Positions 18,646 to 27,467 of a DNA stretch of 64,000 nucleotides are shown here, piece after piece (position 1 is the stretch's first letter; every line of letters begins with the position of its first letter). Location: positions 868,001 through 932,000 of the forward strand of contig NZ_AP026800.1 of NCBI RefSeq assembly GCF_033095945.1. Direction: 5' to 3'. A program made the position numbers and the translations under genes. The notes beneath the pieces are model-generated. The model saw only the letters and a program-made list of their open reading frames with translations. It did not search any database and was not told the origin of the DNA. This stretch comes from Bombiscardovia apis. Lineage in GTDB: Bacteria; Actinomycetota; Actinomycetes; Actinomycetales; Bifidobacteriaceae.

Positions 18646-19233
18646 TTACTGAGCTGAGGTGAACTCGATAGTTCCAGCTTCCGCATCCATGCTGTCTACG
18701 ATGGCGAGAGACTGAATATCATATCCTTCTTCGCGTAGCTTCTTGCCGCCCTCTTGGAACCCCTTTTCTATAGCGATACCAATGCCTTCAATAACGACAC
18801 CGGCATGGTGGCAGATGTCGATAAGACCATGCAAGGCGTTACCATTTGCCAAGAAGTCGTCAATCAGTAGCACATGCTCGCCCTCGTGGAGGAATCGCTT
18901 AGCAACGATAACAGGGTATTCACGCTGCTTGGTGAAAGAGTAAATACTAGCAACATACTGGTCGCCGTCTAGATTGATGGACTGCGTTTTCTTGGCGAAC
19001 ACGACGGGCACATTGCCGAAGTGGCGCGCCGCCATGCAGGCAATACCTATTCCAGAAGCTTCGATCGTGAGAATCTTATCAATATGACGATCAGCGAATA
19101 AACGGGCCCATTCAGTACCCATCTGGTCAAAGAGGTCTACGTCGCACTGGTGGTTCAAGAAGGCGTCAACCTTAAGCACATTGCCGGGCTTAACAGTGCC
19201 GTCTCGACGGATGCGATCCTCTAATTCCTTCAT
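18646..19233 (-). CDS. xpt: Xanthine phosphoribosyltransferase
   Basis: A 195-residue type I phosphoribosyltransferase that salvages xanthine to XMP, feeding guaA. It begins [29 protein letters not shown], typical of Xpt, and carries [17 protein letters not shown] and the PRPP loop [14 protein letters not shown]. The ATG at 19233 follows AAGGA by eight bases; an upstream frame extension has no support. In many Gram-positives xpt is cotranscribed with a xanthine permease and a purine riboswitch; here the NCS2 permease is about 5 kb away and I see no recognisable riboswitch in the 260 bases upstream. Confidence 0.95.
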   Translation of the reverse strand: MKELEDRIRRDGTVKPGNVLKVDAFLNHQCDVDLFDQMGTEWARLFADRHIDKILTIEASGIGIACMAARHFGNVPVVFAKKTQSINLDGDQYVASIYSFTKQREYPVIVAKRFLHEGEHVLLIDDFLANGNALHGLIDICHHAGVVIEGIGIAIEKGFQEGGKKLREEGYDIQSLAIVDSMDAEAGTIEFTSAQ

Positions 19234-19495
19234 GGAAGTCCTTCTGATTGTGACCAATAGGAGCTGCACTAAGTTGATAGATCACTCAAAGAGCTAACTA
19301 CCAATCGTGATGGGCTTAAGCATAGCCTTGCTCTTTGACTTCAACGGCAAACCCTGGAAAGGATGGAATTATTCCCGATTACGCGCGTAGGAGACAATAG
19401 TTTTTCTCCCGCATTTTTGGGTTTTGAGCGTTACTATAGAAGTGTCTCAATTGGTCACATGCCCAACGACATGTAACGACTATAAGGAGGACCAG

Positions 19496-19723
19496 ATGAG
19501 TGTATTAGATAACGCCAAGGATGCCATGAAGTCGGCCGGGGAGAAGATTTCCGACGCTGCCGAGAATGTTAAGGACAAAATGTCTGACGCTGCTGAGAAC
19601 GCCAAAGACAAGATGTCTGATGCGACCGACAAGGCTAAGGCAGATGCAAATGTTGGCAAAGCCAAGGTCGAGCAAAGTGCGACCGACGCTAAGAACAAAG
19701 CTAAGGAACAAATGAACAAGTAG
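19496..19723 (+). CDS. Small LEA-like amphipathic helical protein with 11-mer repeats
   Basis: A 75-residue, Lys/Ala/Asp-rich protein without hydrophobic segment. It contains near-repeats of 11 residues: ISDAAENVKDK, MSDAAENAKDK, MSDATDKAKAD. This periodic AxxxKDKxxDA pattern resembles group 3 LEA proteins and the YtxH/CsbD-type stress proteins, which protect other macromolecules during drying or envelope stress. That role is inferred from composition. AAGGAGG lies five bases before the ATG, suggesting high expression, and a strong terminator follows immediately. It is transcribed divergently from xpt. Confidence 0.8.
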   Translation: MSVLDNAKDAMKSAGEKISDAAENVKDKMSDAAENAKDKMSDATDKAKADANVGKAKVEQSATDAKNKAKEQMNK

Positions 19724-19740
19724 TTCTTGTTTATTGTTTC

Positions 19741-19777
19741 GCCCCGGAAGGGTTCATCCTCTTCCGGGGCTTTTCTT
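19741..19777 (+). terminator. Terminator of LEA-like gene
   Basis: GCCCCGGAAG and CTTCCGGGGC (10 bp, 10-nt loop) followed by TTTTCTTT make a typical intrinsic terminator. Confidence 0.9.
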
Positions 19778-19887
19778 TGCCGAGGGTGTGGCAATATGAC
19801 CTTCGTATGTGCTACAAATGAAAGCCCGGCAGCTTTTACAAGCTACCACTTTGCTGACACCATTAAGCGCGTATTGAGGGGCTCGAA

Positions 19888-22533
19888 GTGTTTGAAGAAG
19901 CAGACATGATCCAACGCAGTGCGGACGACCTTCTGGCTGGTCTCAATCCCCAGCAGTCTCAGGCGGTGCAATATCGAGGCCCTGCCCTCCTTATTGGCGC
20001 AGGTGCAGGTTCAGGTAAGACTCGTGTGCTTACCCGCCGTATAGCGTGGATTCTGAGCCAGTTTGGAGCTTGGCCCAGCCAGGTGCTCGCCATTACTTTT
20101 ACTAATAAGGCCGCTGCTGAAATGAGGGAGCGTCTAGGGCAGCTCATCGGCCCCGTTGCAGAGCGGATGTGGGTTTCAACCTTCCACTCGGCATGTGTGC
20201 GCATTCTACGCCGTGATGGCAAGGAAATCGGCCTCAAGTCGGGGTTCTCCATCTATGACTCGGGCGATTCTGAGCGTTTAATCAAACTCATTGGCAAAGA
20301 TCTTAACGTCGATTTGAAGCGTTATACTCCGCGTAGCATCCTCTCGCACATCTCGGACTACAAAAATAACCTGCAAGGTTGGCAGGAACAACTCAAGACC
20401 TTTGCGCCCGATTACAAGCCAGGGCAGAGAGGGCAGCAAATTAGCTCACGCTTTGGCAATGAAGAAGAGCTCTATTCGGTCTTTTACGCTGAGTATGAGT
20501 ACCGCTTGGGACAGGCGAACGCGGTAGATTTCGATGACTTAATCGTGCGTACCGTAGAGCTTTTGCGGCAATCTCCCTTGGTAGCCCAGTACTACCACCA
20601 TAAGTTCCGCTATATTCTGGTCGACGAGTATCAGGACACCAACCACGCACAATACGTGCTCTTGCGCGAGCTGGCCGGAGCTGACAGTGCCGAAGAGCGA
20701 GCTAAAGCCCAAGAGGAGGCTCAAGCAGACAGGCCTGTAGCAGCTGGTAGGGAAGGTCAGGCTTGGATTACCGTTGTGGGTGATTCCGACCAGTCAATCT
20801 ACGCCTTCCGCGGTGCAGATATTAGCAACATTCGCGACTTCGAGAAGGACTTTCCGGGCGCGAAAACCATCATGCTCGAGCAGAACTATCGTTCTACGCA
20901 AACCATTTTGGACGCAGCCAACGCGGTCATCTCGAAGAACACTTCGCGCACCCCTAAAAAGCTCTGGACAGCGCTAGGCAAGGGTGAGCCCATTGTGGGT
21001 TATGCTGCCGATAATGCTCAGCAAGAAGCCGCTTGGATTGGTACCGAGATTGCTCGTCTACGGGCCGAAGAAAGCATCCTCTATTCGGATATGGCTATTA
21101 TGTATCGTGCCAATGCGCAATCACGAGCCTTAGAGGAAGCCCTCATTAACGCTGGCTTGCCCTACCAGTTGGTAGGTGGCACTAAATTCTACGAGCGTCG
21201 CGAAGTCAAAGATGCTCTGGCGTATTTGCATGCTATTGCCAACCCCGATGATGACGTTAACCTGCGCCGTATTCTCAATGTGCCCAAGCGTGGTTTAGGA
21301 GCTCGGGCTGAGGCGCTTATCAGCATGTACTCTGATGCTCACAATGCTAGCTTCTGGAGTGGGATTGAGCATTACGAGCAGATTGATGGTATTCCAACAC
21401 TTACGGCTAAGAAGCTGGAGAGTTTCCGTACTCTCATGCATGAGCTGACGAATTTCGTGTCTGAACATGACAATAAGCCATCCGAAATAGTGGCTGAGGT
21501 ACTCGATGCCTCTGGCATGCTGGCTGAACTGCGTAAGTCCACTGACCCGCAAGACGCATCCCGAGTCGAGAATCTTTCTCAGTTGCAGTCGGTAGCCGCT
21601 GAGTTTGAGCAGAAAACGCCTGATGCCACTCTTGCTGGATTCTTGGAGACTACGGCCCTCGTAGCCGATTCCGACCAGCTGCCGGGCATTAACGAAGAAA
21701 GCGGCAAGGTTACCTTGATGACTCTTCACACCGCGAAGGGCTTGGAGTATCCGGTGGTCTTCTTAACGGGTATGGAGCAGGGGACCTTCCCTCATTCACG
21801 ATCCTTGGAAGACGAGGGTGAGTTGGAAGAAGAGCGTCGTCTAGCCTATGTGGGCATTACTCGTGCCAAGCAGCGCCTATATTTGACTCGTGCTACTGTG
21901 CGAGCTCAATGGGGCCAAGCTAATGAGATGCTAGCCAGCCAGTTCTTAGACGACGTTCCTGAGGATTTGATTGATTGGAAACGTCGCCAGTCCAGCGTTG
22001 AGCGCATGCAGAGCGGCTGGGGCTCAGGCGGAAGCGATGATGAATTCGGCAGCTTTGAAGACGATGAATTCGGTTCTTCATCTACCTTCGGATCTTCTCA
22101 ATCTTATGGGCGTTCCAGTTCTTCGAGTTCCTCACGATCTTACGGGACGTCCTATGGGTCGTACGGCTCACGCTCAGGTTCTGCTTCAGGTTCTTCCTAT
22201 GGTGGATCGTCAAGCTCGCGCCGCTACGGCAGCTCGTCTTCAAGTCGAGGTGGATACTCCAGCAGTTATGGCTCTAAGTCATCAAGCAAGAGCGGCCGAG
22301 TTACGACGAAGCGTACACAACCCACAAGGTCTGTGGTAGCTGCGCAGCCATCGGGATCCAAACTTAACATTGCAGACTTCCATCATGGAGATAAGGTCGC
22401 CCACGATCAGTATGGTTTGGGCACAGTAATCGACGTGCAAGACAAGGGCAATAACTCTGTCTTAACTGTGGACTTTGGCTCAGACGGTGTTAAACGGCTC
22501 ATGCTGCGTGTAGCTCCGATCGAAAAGCTCTAA
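19888..22533 (+). CDS. pcrA: ATP-dependent DNA helicase PcrA/UvrD with Ser/Gly/Tyr-rich linker
   Basis: An 881-residue superfamily 1 helicase for repair and replication. Motifs: LNPQQSQAV (Q motif), GAGAGSGKTR (Walker A, near 38), ITFTNKAAAEM, STFHSACVRIL, LVDEYQDTN (Walker B), VGDSDQSIYAFRGA, LEQNYRSTQTIL, TLHTAKGLEYPVVFL and YVGITRAKQRLYL. A Glu/Ala-rich insert follows LRELAGAD near 270. Residues about 709-802 form a low-complexity Ser/Gly/Tyr/Arg-rich stretch, after which a Tudor-like PcrA C-terminus appears (DFHHGDKVAHDQYGLGTVIDV). The GTG at 19888 has GAGGGG seven bases upstream; ATG at 19906 is an alternative. Confidence 0.95.
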   Translation: MFEEADMIQRSADDLLAGLNPQQSQAVQYRGPALLIGAGAGSGKTRVLTRRIAWILSQFGAWPSQVLAITFTNKAAAEMRERLGQLIGPVAERMWVSTFHSACVRILRRDGKEIGLKSGFSIYDSGDSERLIKLIGKDLNVDLKRYTPRSILSHISDYKNNLQGWQEQLKTFAPDYKPGQRGQQISSRFGNEEELYSVFYAEYEYRLGQANAVDFDDLIVRTVELLRQSPLVAQYYHHKFRYILVDEYQDTNHAQYVLLRELAGADSAEERAKAQEEAQADRPVAAGREGQAWITVVGDSDQSIYAFRGADISNIRDFEKDFPGAKTIMLEQNYRSTQTILDAANAVISKNTSRTPKKLWTALGKGEPIVGYAADNAQQEAAWIGTEIARLRAEESILYSDMAIMYRANAQSRALEEALINAGLPYQLVGGTKFYERREVKDALAYLHAIANPDDDVNLRRILNVPKRGLGARAEALISMYSDAHNASFWSGIEHYEQIDGIPTLTAKKLESFRTLMHELTNFVSEHDNKPSEIVAEVLDASGMLAELRKSTDPQDASRVENLSQLQSVAAEFEQKTPDATLAGFLETTALVADSDQLPGINEESGKVTLMTLHTAKGLEYPVVFLTGMEQGTFPHSRSLEDEGELEEERRLAYVGITRAKQRLYLTRATVRAQWGQANEMLASQFLDDVPEDLIDWKRRQSSVERMQSGWGSGGSDDEFGSFEDDEFGSSSTFGSSQSYGRSSSSSSSRSYGTSYGSYGSRSGSASGSSYGGSSSSRRYGSSSSSRGGYSSSYGSKSSSKSGRVTTKRTQPTRSVVAAQPSGSKLNIADFHHGDKVAHDQYGLGTVIDVQDKGNNSVLTVDFGSDGVKRLMLRVAPIEKL

Positions 22534-22570
22534 AAACTATGTAGCACTTACAGGGTGCAAGCGCATATAA

Positions 22571-22612
22571 GAAAAGGGCCGGGGACTGGTTGAACAGTCC
22601 CCGGCCCTTTTC
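22571..22612. terminator. Bidirectional terminator between pcrA and CAP-protein gene
   Basis: Perfect 17-bp arms (GAAAAGGGCCGGGGACT and its complement) with an 8-nt loop lie between the two convergent stops. The A and T ends of the arms supply a T-run in both directions. Confidence 0.92.
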
Positions 22613-22634
22613 TAGCTATAAGAGGCTAAAAGCC

Positions 22635-24023
22635 CTAACGTGCCTGACGGCGCAGAGTGAAAGCACCGGCTGCGATTAAGAACAAGCCCAAAGCCAAAGC
22701 TCCTACACCCAAGACGTTGCTTCCGGTCTTAGCCAACTGTCTACGAGCTGGATCAGCTGTGCTGGCAGAAGGAGAAGCTGTGTTGTTGGAAAGAGTCGAA
22801 GGGTCAGAAGCCCTAGGCCCGGTACCGGTCGAAGGATCGACAGGAGCTGCGGCAGAGCTGTTGCCTTCAGCAGGTGCCGTTGCGTTAGGATCGGCAGGGT
22901 TTACAGAACCCTTGCCATCTGTGCCAGGCATGATGCCGGCCTGAGCTGCGAGATCGTTGTAGGACTTCTGAGCTGCATCGACAGCCTGCTGAGCGGTAGC
23001 AATGTCGGCCTGAGGATTGGTCAGCCAAGTTTCGTATGCCGTAACATCTGCGAAGTAATCGCTGATAGGCTTGATACGAGAGCCTGCCCACACACCCTTA
23101 GTTGCCATAGCAGAATAAGTGTGTGCAGAAGAAGAATTCTCATTAGTAGAAAGCATGAAGCGAGCGTTGCTCACCGTGGCCTGAGGAGTCTTGTTGCTGG
23201 AACGTTTGAAGCCAGCTGCGGTTGGCAGTTCATCTTCGGTCATAGACGAGAAGTAGAAGGTCTGGCCGTGAGTATTGCCGCCGTAGGTGTTGGGGGAGTT
23301 GGTGCGCTGTGCGAAACCGGTGATGTCATAGCTGCCATTGACGATGTTGTCATAGTGACCATGGTTAGTGCCGCCATTTTGGAGGTCAACCTTCTCCTCG
23401 TCATACCAGCCGGTGAAAGGATCGGGATAGCTCCAAGACAGGTTTTCTGCAACCTCAAATTGCCTTGGGTGATCAACTTCGCCATTAGGCCAATTGGTTC
23501 CGATGGCTGCCCAATCAGTATCAGCCTGAGCCATGGCCATGAGGGTGTCGGAAACCTTGAGCTCACCCTTGCCTTCTGCCTTGCGTAGTTCATTGCACTT
23601 TTGCAGGTAGGTGAGTGTGGCCTTCATGTTAGCCATGCTAGTTGCGTCGTCGGCTTGGCCGAGCTTGATGGAGCTTGCGAGCTTGCCATTGACTGCGCTA
23701 TCGGTCAATACGGAGTATGCGCCGGTTGCACCTACGTATTTGAAATATCCTGCGCTTCCTTGAGCTTGATACTCAGCAGTCTTAGTGCTGGCATCTTGCT
23801 TTTGCTTGAGGGTAGCCTTGGCAGCTTCCAGTACCTTGCTGGCAGTGTCAACCTGTGCTTGCAGATCACTGCTGGGAGTAGCGTCTGCGGCCAATGCGGG
23901 GGAGACGCAACCAATGAGAGTAGCACCGGCTACCGCGCTAGTGAGCCCTAGCTTGATAAAGCGCACAGACCAATTCCTGCCGTCTGCGTGCTTTGCGGCA
24001 GACCTCTGACTCTTGTAATTCAT
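22635..24023 (-). CDS. CAP (SCP/PR-1-like) domain cell-wall protein with LAKTG sorting signal
   Basis: A 462-residue secreted protein. The N-terminus has a long signal peptide (RFIKLGLTSAVAGATLIGC then ALAADA). A helical region follows, then a CAP domain near 150-320 (LQKCNELRKAEG, MAMAQADTDWAAI, VAENLSW, YDEEKVDL, GHYDNIVN). A Pro/Ala/Ser/Thr-rich stretch leads to QLAKTGS, a hydrophobic helix and RRQAR: an LAXTG sorting signal of the kind used by class E sortases of actinobacteria. The LIGC inside the signal peptide also resembles a lipobox. The ATG at 24023 has AAAGGA upstream. The protein is probably exposed on the wall; its target is unknown. Confidence 0.85.
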   Translation of the reverse strand: MNYKSQRSAAKHADGRNWSVRFIKLGLTSAVAGATLIGCVSPALAADATPSSDLQAQVDTASKVLEAAKATLKQKQDASTKTAEYQAQGSAGYFKYVGATGAYSVLTDSAVNGKLASSIKLGQADDATSMANMKATLTYLQKCNELRKAEGKGELKVSDTLMAMAQADTDWAAIGTNWPNGEVDHPRQFEVAENLSWSYPDPFTGWYDEEKVDLQNGGTNHGHYDNIVNGSYDITGFAQRTNSPNTYGGNTHGQTFYFSSMTEDELPTAAGFKRSSNKTPQATVSNARFMLSTNENSSSAHTYSAMATKGVWAGSRIKPISDYFADVTAYETWLTNPQADIATAQQAVDAAQKSYNDLAAQAGIMPGTDGKGSVNPADPNATAPAEGNSSAAAPVDPSTGTGPRASDPSTLSNNTASPSASTADPARRQLAKTGSNVLGVGALALGLFLIAAGAFTLRRQAR

Positions 24024-24160
24024 TCTTTTCCTTTCAGACAAAGCTGTCCTATGCACACGAGATGCATATAGCTTCCCCAGCTAGCTATAGATAAGTATAG
24101 CTGAGAGGCGTGCCAAACGTTGATATTGTGGATCGAAAAGTGTTGTGTGTCACATATCGG

Positions 24161-25591
24161 CTACGACTGGGAAGCTAGGAAATGTTCTTCGCTCGGAAGC
24201 ACTAGGTTAGCAATGACGGCAACCACGAAGGACATAGCTATGCAATTGCTTGCGAAGATGGACTGGAAGAGGGCTGGGAAATTGGCAAAAATGTCGTGTA
24301 CTTGAGTGAAACCAATGCCGACGGTGAGAGAGAGCGCTGCGATGGTGATGTTGCGCTGGGAGAAGCCTGCTTCCGCAATCATCTGGAAACCAGAGAGGAT
24401 GATATTGCCGAACATCATGATGGTGCAGCCGCCTAGTACCGCTTGGGGCAGTGAATTAAAGATGGCGGCAATACCAGGCACGAACGAGGCTAATACGAGC
24501 AGGAGACCGCCGGAAAAGATGACCTTGCGATTGACCACCTTCGTCATGGCTACCAAGCCAATATTTTGTGCAAACGAAGTCAATGGCAAGCATCCGAACA
24601 GACCCGAGATGATGGAGATTGCGCCGTCTCCAGCAATAGCACCGCTCATTTCGCGATCTGTGGGCGTGCGGTCTAAGCCCACGCGGCACAGTGCTGTGGT
24701 GTCTCCAATTACTTCGACAGAGGACACTACATAGAGCAGGGCGAAGGAAATGATGGCACCAGCGTCGAACTCAGGTTTGAAGGGCATAGCGTGGGGTAGC
24801 GAGACGATTTGTAGATTGTGGAAGCTGGAAAAATCGACCATGTGCATAGCCAAGGCAAGCAGGTAGCCAACAACGAGGCCAAACAATACTGAAAGCTGCT
24901 TGGCAGTGCCGCGAGTAAGCAGTTGGAAGGCCAAGCATGCTACGAGTGAGACGCAGGCGAGGGTGAGATTTTGCCAAGAACCAAAGTCTTGAGCGCCAGC
25001 GCCACCGCCAAATGATTGGGCGCCAACAGAGAGCAGAGAGAAACCGATAGAGGTCACGACAATGGCCGAGACGATAGGAGGCACAAAACGGCGCCACCAG
25101 TTTGCGGTTAATCCCAAAATAAGCTCAACAAAACCACCGGCGATAACGGCTCCAACGACGACTCCATAGCCTTGATGAGACACGATCGCCACAGCGGCAG
25201 CCACGTACGTAAAAGAGATACCTGTGACCATGGGGAGCTTGCCACCTACGCGCCACAGGGGGTAGAGCTGGAGACAGGTGCCCAAGCCGGCTACGAGCAG
25301 GCCGTTCTGGATTACCAAGGCAGACTCTTCTGGGCTCATGTGAGCTGCCGCTGCTACTAAGAAAATTGGGGCGAGATTGGCTACAAACATAGCCATCACA
25401 TGCTGGAGCCCAAAGGGTAAGCCCTTCCAAAACGAGATTTTGCCGTCCATGGAGCGTAGAGCGCTCATCGACGCGGCACCCGTGGCTTGATTATTCGTGG
25501 ATGAAGAATCGGACTGGGCAGATGAAGCTGCTTGATCTGCAGATTGCTGGTTTTTATGCTGATTGACTTCCTGCTGTGGTGTAGTACTCAC
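24161..25591 (-). CDS. NCS2-family xanthine/uracil permease
   Basis: A 476-residue nucleobase:cation symporter-2 protein with about 14 membrane segments. After a Gln/Ser-rich hydrophilic N-terminus of 45 residues come FWKGLPFGLQHVMAMFVANLAP, VTGISFTYVAAAVA, the central SSVEVIGDTTALCRV (key Glu of TM8), and SGLFGCLPLTSFAQNIGLVAMTKV, the family motif of TM10. The QNIGLVA and GFQMI text favours xanthine/uric acid transporters over uracil ones. The start is GTG at 25591 with AAGG eight bases upstream. xpt, 5 kb away, would use imported xanthine. Confidence 0.88.
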   Translation of the reverse strand: MSTTPQQEVNQHKNQQSADQAASSAQSDSSSTNNQATGAASMSALRSMDGKISFWKGLPFGLQHVMAMFVANLAPIFLVAAAAHMSPEESALVIQNGLLVAGLGTCLQLYPLWRVGGKLPMVTGISFTYVAAAVAIVSHQGYGVVVGAVIAGGFVELILGLTANWWRRFVPPIVSAIVVTSIGFSLLSVGAQSFGGGAGAQDFGSWQNLTLACVSLVACLAFQLLTRGTAKQLSVLFGLVVGYLLALAMHMVDFSSFHNLQIVSLPHAMPFKPEFDAGAIISFALLYVVSSVEVIGDTTALCRVGLDRTPTDREMSGAIAGDGAISIISGLFGCLPLTSFAQNIGLVAMTKVVNRKVIFSGGLLLVLASFVPGIAAIFNSLPQAVLGGCTIMMFGNIILSGFQMIAEAGFSQRNITIAALSLTVGIGFTQVHDIFANFPALFQSIFASNCIAMSFVVAVIANLVLPSEEHFLASQS

Positions 25592-26037
25592 GCTTGCCTT
25601 CTTATGCTCTGAACTCTCTATGTACTGTGCGCTGGTGTGATGATTTGAGGGATTGGTCCGCTAGGAATTTTGGCGCAGCTAGGTGGCGTACACAGGGCCT
25701 CCTCTGGACGGGAAATCGGTACTAAGGAACAAGAGAAGGCCATGCATACTTACGCTGCATGGCCTTCTTGATATGAACGGGCGGGGAGTCTCGGAATTCA
25801 TTGAACGATTGTGGGCACACTGCTCCCGCTGGATTGGCGTATGCGCGTCTGCGTGGCAAATATTGAAGCCGTAGCAGCGAATCACTACGCGAGGGCCAGT
25901 GTGCATGAGTCTTTCAACACTCCAAGCATTAGGATGAATAGAATCTGATGGAGATACTCAAGTGGTGTTGGCTTTCGAACGAGTGTCCGTAGTCCAGCTA
26001 CCTAACAGACAGGTTACTACTGGCGGTAGTCATTGCC
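25592..26037 (-). promoter_or_regulatory. Long leader region of the NCS2 permease with hairpin
   Basis: This 446-base gap lies upstream of the permease. The clearest element is a 13-bp hairpin at 25734-25768 (AGAAGGCCATGCA/TGCATGGCCTTCT, 9-nt loop); in the minus direction it is followed by CTTGTTCC, so it could be an attenuator about 140 bases before the start. A second imperfect hairpin lies near 25988-26023 (CCAGCTACCT and AGGTTACTACTGG), just after the MFS stop, and may be that gene's terminator. I found no match to the purine riboswitch core and no convincing ORF. Confidence 0.4.
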
Positions 26038-27315
26038 CTAGGACTTTGGACAGTCTTGCGTGTCTATGAAAGGTCGGGCATACAAAGTAGTGAGAGCCAT
26101 AAGAATTGCTGCGGCGAGCATAATTGCTGGCATGGGTAAGTGGTCAATGAGCATCCCATATACAGCCTGGCCCAAGGGCATAGCGGCCATAGCCAGTGCC
26201 ATTGTAGCGCCTATGACTTTCCCTACTAGCTGAGGCGGGGTCGAGCCTTGCTCATAAGCCAATATGGTGACGGAAATGCACTGTACGCAAGCCATCGCGC
26301 CGGCAGTAGCAAGGGTAAGTACCGCGTAAGTAGTTATGGTCGGGGCATGCATGAATAAGGCAAGGGCTGTTGGCAGAAGGCACAAGCTGCTCAAGCCTAG
26401 CAAATGCGGAATGTGAGATAAGGTGAACCATTTAGGCTTAAGACTTAAGAGAAGTGCACCTGCCAAACCGCCAGTGGAGATAGCGCCTTCGGTCAAGCCT
26501 TGCATTTGATTGCTCAGTCCTAGCAGATGAGTCACTATATAAGGCAACGATACGTTCAGTAGGGCGCAGAAAACGAGGTTGGCAACTGCGATAACAATAT
26601 TTGCGGCCAATAGCAAGCGTTGAGACAGCAGGAACTTGCCAGCTTGGGCGAAATCGGCCGCGAAACTGGTGAATGGGTTCGACATTGGCGAATGCGTTGA
26701 AAGCTGCGGAATATGGATGAAACAGAAAATCCACAGCGACGAAATCAAACAAGCGCCGCAGGAGAGCAATACCACCGCCTTCAAGCCCGCAAAGCCCAGG
26801 AGCATGCCAGCAAATACCGGACCGATCATGTTGGTCAAAGAGTTTACTTGAGTGATGAGGGCCGTTGCTCGCTTGAGTCCTTCGCCGCTGGTGCGCTTTG
26901 GGTCGACCAAGCAAGGCACGGTAGCTTGAACGATAGGGCTATATAAAGCATGAAAACCGTAGGCCAGCATCATGGTCACTATCGTTATGAGCGTCATACT
27001 GCTAGCTGAATAGAAGAGCGCGTAAGAGAGTGCCGCACATGCGCTCGCGGCATCGAGTGCGGCCATAGCCTTGCGCTTGTCGAAGCGATCGGCAATTGCG
27101 CCGCCTACTGGTGTGAGAATAACCGACGGAATGAGAGCGAGAGCGGCAACTATTCCATAGAGCGATGCTGAACCGGTTGCATTGAGCAAGTGGAGGGGGA
27201 GCGCAAAGGTGAGCGTTACCTGACCGAGGGAAGAGAGAATCTCTGTGAGCAGCAGTGATACGAAAGCTGGGGTAAAGATAGAGGCGGCCGGGTGCTGTGA
27301 GGGTGTTGAAGTCAT
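26038..27315 (-). CDS. MFS efflux-type transporter
   Basis: A 425-residue transporter with twelve predicted helices. The motif A loop after helix 2 is GGAIADRFDKRKAMAALD, characteristic of drug/proton antiporters such as the MFS_3 group; LASFVPG-type sugar motifs are absent. The ATG at 27315 has AAAGG eleven bases upstream; a second ATG six codons earlier is possible. It is preceded on the same strand by a TetR gene and by a 17-bp palindrome identical in type to those before TetR, so substrate-induced efflux under TetR control is likely. The substrate is unknown. Confidence 0.88.
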   Translation of the reverse strand: MTSTPSQHPAASIFTPAFVSLLLTEILSSLGQVTLTFALPLHLLNATGSASLYGIVAALALIPSVILTPVGGAIADRFDKRKAMAALDAASACAALSYALFYSASSMTLITIVTMMLAYGFHALYSPIVQATVPCLVDPKRTSGEGLKRATALITQVNSLTNMIGPVFAGMLLGFAGLKAVVLLSCGACLISSLWIFCFIHIPQLSTHSPMSNPFTSFAADFAQAGKFLLSQRLLLAANIVIAVANLVFCALLNVSLPYIVTHLLGLSNQMQGLTEGAISTGGLAGALLLSLKPKWFTLSHIPHLLGLSSLCLLPTALALFMHAPTITTYAVLTLATAGAMACVQCISVTILAYEQGSTPPQLVGKVIGATMALAMAAMPLGQAVYGMLIDHLPMPAIMLAAAILMALTTLYARPFIDTQDCPKS

Positions 27316-27370
27316 CGCTGTATGACCTTTCATGTGCGTGTGCTCGTTTGTGTTTACATATTTGATATAT

Positions 27371-27387
27371 ATACCGACGGTTGGTAT
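27371..27387. promoter_or_regulatory. TetR operator copy 1 (before MFS gene)
   Basis: ATACCGACGGTTGGTAT is a 17-bp imperfect palindrome lying 56 bases before the MFS start. It shares the ATACC-N7-GGTAT form with two sites before the TetR gene. Confidence 0.75.
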
Positions 27388-27467
27388 GTAAAGCTGCTTA
27401 TGCTTATCTCGTCCAATATGGCAGGGGATAAGTGGCTGAAGTTTTCCTTACTATAGAGGAGAGGGCT

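Noticed and set aside
25683-25874. 63-codon plus-strand frame in the gap before the MFS gene
   Set aside because: It spans the hairpin at 25734, has no ribosome site and no recognisable features.
25592-26037. Purine or other riboswitch upstream of the xanthine-type permease
   Set aside because: The conserved core words of the purine aptamer were not found on the minus strand; only hairpins are visible.
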